From Porphyromonadaceae bacterium (GTDB lineage: Bacteria > Bacteroidota > Bacteroidia > Bacteroidales > Paludibacteraceae): a DNA stretch of 9,760 nt. Location of the stretch: assembly GCA_905372135.1 (NCBI GenBank), contig CAJPNS010000071.1, positions 1 through 9,760 on the forward strand, written 5' to 3'. The position numbers were made by a program, and so were the translations under genes. Of the stretch, positions 5,353-9,760 are shown piece after piece (positions within the stretch are counted from its first letter, which is position 1; each line of letters starts with the position of its first letter). The notes under the pieces are model-generated. The model saw only the letters and a program-made list of their open reading frames with translations. It made no database searches and was not told where the DNA came from.

Positions 5353-7278
5353 ATGACTACCGATAGCGAACAATACTACAAGATTCTCCGACAGTACTGG
5401 GGATACACCGAGTTTCGTCCGTTGCAGCTCGACATCATATCGTCTGTCGGGCGAGGCGAGTCGTCTCTGGCACTGATGCCTACGGGCGGCGGTAAGTCTA
5501 TCACCTTTCAGGTGCCGGCGATGGCTCTCGACGGGCTGTGTCTGGTGGTGTCGCCACTGGTGGCGTTGATGAAAGACCAAGTCGAGAATCTCCGTGCCAG
5601 AGGCATCAAAGCCGCTGCCGTCTATTCGGGTATGACGCACGAACAGATACTGACGACGCTCGAAGACTGCGAGTACGGCAATTTTAAGTTCCTCTACGTT
5701 TCGCCCGAACGGCTGAAGACAGAGCTGTTTCTGAGCCACGTGAGGTTTCTGAGAATAAGTATGATAGCTGTCGATGAGGCTCACTGTATCTCGCAGTGGG
5801 GCTACGACTTCCGCCCGTCGTATCTGCATATAGCCGATGTACTCGATATGTTGGATACCGCTGTGCCGGTATTGGCTCTGACGGCTACGGCTACGCCTGT
5901 CGTAGTAGATGATATTCAGGACAAACTGCGGTTTTCGGAGCATCGTGTCTTCCGAAAGAGTTTCGAGCGAAAGAACCTGAACTACGTCGTACGCCATACC
6001 GACAACAAGCTCGAGCAGATGCTCAGAATACTCCGCCGCGTTGCAGGGACATCTATCGTATACGTGCGTAGCAGGCAGCAGACGAAAGAGATTTCCGATT
6101 TCCTTAACAAAAACGGTATCTGTGCCGATTTTTTCCACGCAGGGCTTGCCTCCGACGACAAGAACCGAAAGCAAGACGCTTGGAAGCAGGGCAGCACACG
6201 TGTGATAGTGGCTACCAATGCTTTTGGTATGGGTATCGACAAGCCCGACGTACGCACCGTCGTACACCTCGAACTGCCCGATTCTCTCGAGGCATACTTC
6301 CAAGAGGCGGGCAGAGCGGGCAGAGACGAACGTACGGCGTATGCCGTGTTGCTGTACAGCAAAGCCGACGGAGCCAAGCTAAAGCGACGTGTCTCGGACA
6401 ATTTCCCGAGTATAGAGTTCGTCGGTAAGGTCTACCAGAGCCTCGCCAACTACTTTACGTTGGCTGTGGGCAGCGGCTTCGAGGCGTGCTACGCCTTCTC
6501 GTTGTCAGACTTCTGTACGGCGTGCAAGCTACCTGTCAATCAGACATATTCGGCGCTGAAGATACTCGAACTTTCGGGTTACATAGAGCTCACCGACGAG
6601 CTGGACAATCCTTCGGTATTGCAGTTCGTCGCCACACGTGACGAACTATATCGGTTCAGAAGCCAAAATCCGCAATTGGAGAGGCTCATAGAGGTGCTCC
6701 TGCGCTCGTATACGGGGCTTTTTGCCCAGAGCGTTCACATCGACGAAGAGACCATCGCCCACAGGCTCGGCACCGACCGCAACGCCGTCTACGAAAACCT
6801 CGTCCGCCTCCATAAGATAGGCATTGTACGTTATGTGCCGTTCAAGAAGACACCGCTGCTTATCTATACACAGCGGCGTGTGGATAATACGGATTTGGTG
6901 ATACCCAAGTCGGTATACGATGCTCGCCGTGAGCATTATGTAAGGCAGATAGAGGCGGTGTTGGAGTATGCCGAAGATACCGAGATATGCCTCAACAGCA
7001 AGCTACTCGACTATTTCGGCGAGAAAACCGACCGCCCCTGCAGTATCTGCTCCGTCTGCCGAGAGCAACGTGCAAAAAATCCGAATACGAAGCCGATAGA
7101 AGACGCCATAGCCGAATTGCTACGCAAAAGGCAGTACGATATCGACGACATAGCGAAACATCTGCCCTACAAAGAGGCGGATATTGTGGCGACGGTACGT
7201 AAAATGCTCGACGAAGGGCGTATCGTACAAAATGAAAAAATGAAGTTGAAGCTAATACGCACAAAAACTGTTGGTTAG
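5353..7278 (+). CDS. recQ: ATP-dependent DNA helicase RecQ
   Basis: This 641-residue superfamily 2 helicase would unwind DNA 3' to 5' in recombination and fork repair. Motifs appear in order: motif 0 FRPLQLDII (21-29), Walker A PTGGGKS (43-49), DEAH (141-144) with the RecQ aromatic-rich loop HCISQWGYDFRPSY (144-157), motif III ALTATAT (175-181), motif V ATNAFGMGIDKPDVR (287-301) and motif VI QEAGRAGRD (317-325). Zinc-type cysteines are C546, C563, C566 and C569, the last three in PCSICSVC. They lie about 165 residues later than in E. coli RecQ because a long, probably winged-helix-containing segment (about 350-540) intervenes. No HRDC domain is recognisable. This layout matches RecQ forms I recall from Bacteroidota. 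The region looks more GC-rich than comEC. The start is ATG 5353; the upstream TTG is promoter. Confidence 0.95.
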   Translation: MTTDSEQYYKILRQYWGYTEFRPLQLDIISSVGRGESSLALMPTGGGKSITFQVPAMALDGLCLVVSPLVALMKDQVENLRARGIKAAAVYSGMTHEQILTTLEDCEYGNFKFLYVSPERLKTELFLSHVRFLRISMIAVDEAHCISQWGYDFRPSYLHIADVLDMLDTAVPVLALTATATPVVVDDIQDKLRFSEHRVFRKSFERKNLNYVVRHTDNKLEQMLRILRRVAGTSIVYVRSRQQTKEISDFLNKNGICADFFHAGLASDDKNRKQDAWKQGSTRVIVATNAFGMGIDKPDVRTVVHLELPDSLEAYFQEAGRAGRDERTAYAVLLYSKADGAKLKRRVSDNFPSIEFVGKVYQSLANYFTLAVGSGFEACYAFSLSDFCTACKLPVNQTYSALKILELSGYIELTDELDNPSVLQFVATRDELYRFRSQNPQLERLIEVLLRSYTGLFAQSVHIDEETIAHRLGTDRNAVYENLVRLHKIGIVRYVPFKKTPLLIYTQRRVDNTDLVIPKSVYDARREHYVRQIEAVLEYAEDTEICLNSKLLDYFGEKTDRPCSICSVCREQRAKNPNTKPIEDAIAELLRKRQYDIDDIAKHLPYKEADIVATVRKMLDEGRIVQNEKMKLKLIRTKTVG

Positions 7279-7293
7279 AGCCGAAGTCTAATC
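7273..7293. terminator. Hairpin formed by two convergent stop codons
   Basis: GGTTAGA (7273-7279) pairs with TCTAATC (7287-7293) with one G-T wobble, around a 7-nt loop. The recQ TAG (7276-7278) and the ftsL TAG (7290-7288) both lie in the stem. On the minus strand the stem is followed within four bases by five Ts; on the plus strand by TTCTATT. It may act as a weak bidirectional terminator for both genes. Confidence 0.35.
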
Positions 7294-7680
7294 TTCTATT
7301 ACAATCGGTGGAGTCTGAGGCTCTTCGAGGTTGCTTCCCAATTCTCTGAGCCTTTGGGCTACAGCAGAGCGAGAAGAGACCTTTTTGTATTGGCATATTT
7401 TGATAAGTTCGGTCGTCTGCAAGTCGAGTTTTACCTCTTTTAGTTCGTTATTCTCTTTTACCAAAGCCTCGTATCTGAAACGATTGTTGATATATACAAG
7501 CGATAAGATGAAAAGTATTATTATAAGGGGCAAGAACTTACGAAAACCTTTGTTTATAAGTATTCTACCGTCGACGATACTTTTAAGCGAGAAGCTATCG
7601 GTCGGTTTCTCGTTGCCATCGACAAGGTCTTTTTCTCTCTTTCGGTCGAGGTCTGCTTTTATATTGCCTAATAAACTCAT
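7288..7680 (-). CDS. ftsL: FtsL-like cell-division protein (FtsL_2 type)
   Basis: This 130-residue bitopic membrane protein resembles the FtsL_2 family of Bacteroidota, a divisome member that would work with FtsB/FtsQ to activate FtsWI septal synthesis. A cytoplasmic N-terminus carries positive charges (K44, R47, K48) just before one membrane helix at about 49-65. A charged, probably coiled-coil stretch follows (66-95), then a C-terminal motif in which SRSAVAQRLRELG precedes a proline-containing end (PQTPPIVIED). That layout fits Bacteroides FtsL, though the N-terminus here is some 30 residues longer. FtsL is poorly conserved, so this rests on layout and pattern. Unusually, no mraW or ftsI adjoins it: it sits between convergent recQ and comEC. 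A promoter-like site precedes it. A different small coiled-coil membrane protein is the alternative. Confidence 0.68.
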   Translation of the reverse strand: MSLLGNIKADLDRKREKDLVDGNEKPTDSFSLKSIVDGRILINKGFRKFLPLIIILFILSLVYINNRFRYEALVKENNELKEVKLDLQTTELIKICQYKKVSSRSAVAQRLRELGSNLEEPQTPPIVIED

Positions 7681-7711
7681 TATTACAGAAATTCTGATGC
7701 TTTTAGAACTG

Positions 7712-7719
7712 CAAAATTA
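7712..7719 (-). promoter_or_regulatory. Candidate -7 element for ftsL
   Basis: The minus strand reads TAATTTTG, identical to the truB element and matching TAnnTTTG. It ends 31 bases before the ftsL ATG at 7680, within the 106-bp gap after comEC. This suggests ftsL can be transcribed independently of comEC. No clear -33 TTG is seen. Confidence 0.5.
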
Positions 7720-7786
7720 ATAAAAAGTCGATACTCCATAATCTTTTTTTGCCGTTATCGCAGAGCAGTAATTGCCACACTGCCGA

Positions 7787-9760
7787 TTATCTATTCCCTT
7801 TTGCAGGCAGACGAAATGCACCTCGATGAGCTACCGAATAGCAACTGATATTGTGTTCTTCGGCTATACGTTGGAATAGTAGTTGTTTTTTTCTGCTTAC
7901 ACTTGCAGCAAGTATTATATTGTTTGGGTGGAAATAATAACGCAGTAAATTGTGTGACGCATACACTCCTCCTGTGATTATGAGATAATCGACAACAAGC
8001 TTATAATTAGCCCTGTAGCGATAAATACTATCGGATGATACGACGACGAAACTTTTGCCGTCGAACTCAAACGTATTGACTCCTAACGCAGTATCCAAAC
8101 CGATATATGTCGGAGTGGGGCGGTTGCTGTGTAGCCAAAAATTGTCGGTAAGTTGCTCCGATGTTTGTATGTCGTTGGTGATAAGTATGTTATCACTGTT
8201 ATTCAGGATGTTTATAGCGTCACATTTATTGTCGTTGAATACTACTACCTCATTGGAATCGATATTTGATACTTTATTGAAAATTTCTATGCCGAAAAAT
8301 GCTATACAAGAGACTAATAATACCATCATATACTTGAATTTGACTTTATAAGACAAAAATCCTAAGGAAATGATTGATACATAAATCAATATCAATTGTA
8401 AAGGACTTATCCACGAATGCAAGGTGGCAAAAGGAAAATGTTCTATCGTATTGAGTAGGAAGTTCATCGCCCTCGTAGTCCATACTAGCAAAAAAGATAT
8501 TATGTCGTTGATAAACGGTATTTTATAAAATGCAAACAGAGCCACATCGATATATATAATAATTCCTGCAAATGGTACTCCTACGAAATTCGAGAGTAAG
8601 AAATAGTTAGGAAATCGGTGAAAATAGTAGATGCAAAGCGGTGCAGCTCCTATCTGTGCCGCTATCGATAGAGATGTAATTGTCCACACGTAGCGGAGCG
8701 GTCGATTGTCGAACGTAACCCACTTCTCTATCTTGGGCTGAAAATAGATGATAGATAGCAATGCCGAGTACGAGAGTTGGAAACCGACATTGAACAGCCA
8801 CATGGGATTGATAATGAGCAATACAAAAGCCGATAGGAATATGTTGTTGTATATCGACGACGGTCGGTCGAATACTTTCGATAGGGCAAATACCGAAAAC
8901 ATAAACACAGCTCTGCATACCGACGGCGAAAGCCCCGTAATGAATGCATAGAACCATAGAGCAATGATTATCAGTATCCATTTGATACGTTTAGTATATT
9001 CTTTCTTGTCGAGAAAGGCAAGTAAAAACCCCAACATCACATATATGACTCCTACATGCAGCCCGCTTACCGAAAGTACGTGAGATGCTCCCGTTGCCGA
9101 GAAACTCTCGCTCAATTCGGGCGAAATGGCATCGGTATATCCGAGTGTCAGTGCCGATATTACGGCAAATTCATCGCCTGTAATATTCATACTGTGAAGG
9201 ATATCGAGCAACCTCATTCTCGAATGTTGGGCAAGACGTATTATAGAAAAATTTTTGTTGCTATCGATAAGTTTCCAGTTGCTGCTATCGACATATCCGG
9301 TACCGCATATTCCTTTACGTAAGAGGTGCTCTCGGTAGTCGAATTCGTCGGGATTCCCTTTCGGTGATGGTAGTGATATACAGGTATGTACCAGAAGTCT
9401 ATCGCCACTTCGGAGCGATTTTGCCCGACTCTCTTTTTGCAAATACAATACTACTTTACCGTCGATACGGCTTGCAGCAGTAGAATCGGAATATTGCAAT
9501 AAGTCGGCATATACAAGTATCGATTTCTGTTTCTCGATAGGGTAGCGGCTGAGCTCTACCTCGAAAAATCCTGTTTTGCCATCGGCAATATTTTTAGGTA
9601 TATTGCTATAAAAATCATATCCAAGCAGGTAACCGAGTGAAAAGATTAGTAACATAACGGCAACACCAAAAATAACATCTGACTGTAAGCGATTTTTGGT
9701 AAAGAGGCAAAAACAGGAAGCAGACTTCTCATAGCCGACGAGACAGCCGATTTTGTCGAG
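7787..9760 (-). CDS. comEC: ComEC/Rec2-family DNA-uptake channel, N-terminus outside window
   Basis: This polytopic inner-membrane protein would form the channel that passes single-stranded DNA into the cytoplasm during transformation. An internal ATG lies at 9655, but the frame stays open upstream through all 35 codons to the window edge and that ATG falls inside a membrane helix, so the true start is outside; 657 residues are visible. Counting from the 9655 ATG, the N-terminal soluble (DUF4131-like) region is about 25-130, with SLPSPKGNPDEFDY at 94-107. The competence domain follows, with the hallmark SHVLSVSGLHVG at 191-202, GLSPSVCRAVFM at 241-252 and NVGFQLSYSALLSI at 289-302, and many hydrophobic helices to about 460. 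The C-terminal domain (about 465-622) lacks the HxHxDH metal motif of metallo-beta-lactamase-type ComEC, as is common in Bacteroidota. Stop is TAA at 7789-7787. Confidence 0.93.
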   Translation of the reverse strand, partial: LDKIGCLVGYEKSASCFCLFTKNRLQSDVIFGVAVMLLIFSLGYLLGYDFYSNIPKNIADGKTGFFEVELSRYPIEKQKSILVYADLLQYSDSTAASRIDGKVVLYLQKESRAKSLRSGDRLLVHTCISLPSPKGNPDEFDYREHLLRKGICGTGYVDSSNWKLIDSNKNFSIIRLAQHSRMRLLDILHSMNITGDEFAVISALTLGYTDAISPELSESFSATGASHVLSVSGLHVGVIYVMLGFLLAFLDKKEYTKRIKWILIIIALWFYAFITGLSPSVCRAVFMFSVFALSKVFDRPSSIYNNIFLSAFVLLIINPMWLFNVGFQLSYSALLSIIYFQPKIEKWVTFDNRPLRYVWTITSLSIAAQIGAAPLCIYYFHRFPNYFLLSNFVGVPFAGIIIYIDVALFAFYKIPFINDIISFLLVWTTRAMNFLLNTIEHFPFATLHSWISPLQLILIYVSIISLGFLSYKVKFKYMMVLLVSCIAFFGIEIFNKVSNIDSNEVVVFNDNKCDAINILNNSDNILITNDIQTSEQLTDNFWLHSNRPTPTYIGLDTALGVNTFEFDGKSFVVVSSDSIYRYRANYKLVVDYLIITGGVYASHNLLRYYFHPNNIILAASVSRKKQLLFQRIAEEHNISCYSVAHRGAFRLPAKGNR

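Noticed and set aside
5206..6303. 365-codon open frame on the minus strand across the recQ start
   Set aside because: It is antisense to conserved helicase motifs, is rich in His, Arg and Gln without a recognisable domain, and would overlap the start of the DUF454 gene. It is a shadow frame of recQ.
6992..7396. Minus-strand open frame across the 3' ends of recQ and ftsL
   Set aside because: It opposes the conserved RecQ zinc-cysteine region, overlaps ftsL in another frame and has arginine- and serine-rich, low-information composition.
7765..7783. GCAGT/ACTGC inverted repeat downstream of comEC as a terminator
   Set aside because: The stem is 5 bp with a 9-nt loop, and in the comEC direction it is followed by an A-tract, not a T-tract.
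7787..9655. Complete ComEC starting at the ATG at 9655
   Set aside because: The frame is open for 35 more codons to the window edge, and this methionine sits in the middle of a hydrophobic helix, so it is internal.
1..9760. Defence system, toxin-antitoxin pair, prophage or insertion sequence
   Set aside because: Nearly all the coding space is taken by housekeeping genes with recognisable family motifs; no transposase, integrase, terminal repeats or effector-like genes are seen.

Overview
The window looks like chromosomal DNA of a Bacteroidota bacterium, probably order Bacteroidales. Two things point there. Matches to the Bacteroides-type -7 promoter element TAnnTTTG sit upstream of nearly every gene, with no strong Shine-Dalgarno sequences. 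The proteins are also lineage-typical forms: a TruB without a PUA domain, a DUF6913-like gene beside dapA, an FtsL_2-type FtsL, a RecQ with a late zinc-cysteine cluster and no recognisable HRDC domain, and a ComEC with a degenerate C-terminal domain. The genus cannot be fixed from the sequence.

Layout. Positions 1-265 hold no gene but carry several short inverted repeats and a tandem heptamer repeat. truB (minus) and mnmA (plus) are divergent across a 117-bp region with a promoter-like element for each; both encode tRNA-modifying enzymes. Next on the plus strand come rfbB, a DUF6913-like gene that appears to lack an ATG start, and dapA. dapA converges on a small DUF454/YbaN membrane-protein gene (minus) so tightly that one TTAA serves both stop codons. 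A 139-bp divergent region separates that gene from recQ (plus), whose promoter lies so close to its ATG that the mRNA may be leaderless. recQ converges, with a 9-bp gap, on an ftsL-like gene (minus). Upstream of ftsL is comEC (minus), whose frame stays open to the window's right edge, so its N-terminus lies outside.

How the genes relate. This is a mixed housekeeping region, not one pathway: tRNA modification (truB, mnmA), dTDP-sugar synthesis (rfbB), lysine/diaminopimelate synthesis (dapA), DNA repair (recQ), division (ftsL) and DNA uptake (comEC). The likeliest co-transcribed unit is DUF6913-dapA, perhaps with rfbB. ftsL has its own promoter-like site downstream of comEC.

I looked for an undescribed system (arrays, defence clusters, mobile elements, structured RNAs, toxin-antitoxin pairs) and do not see one. 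The observations most worth following up are the displaced ftsL, the non-ATG start of the DUF6913 gene over a promoter-like element, the two convergent pairs whose stop codons lie in inverted repeats or overlap, the possible leaderless recQ mRNA, and the repeat-rich left edge.
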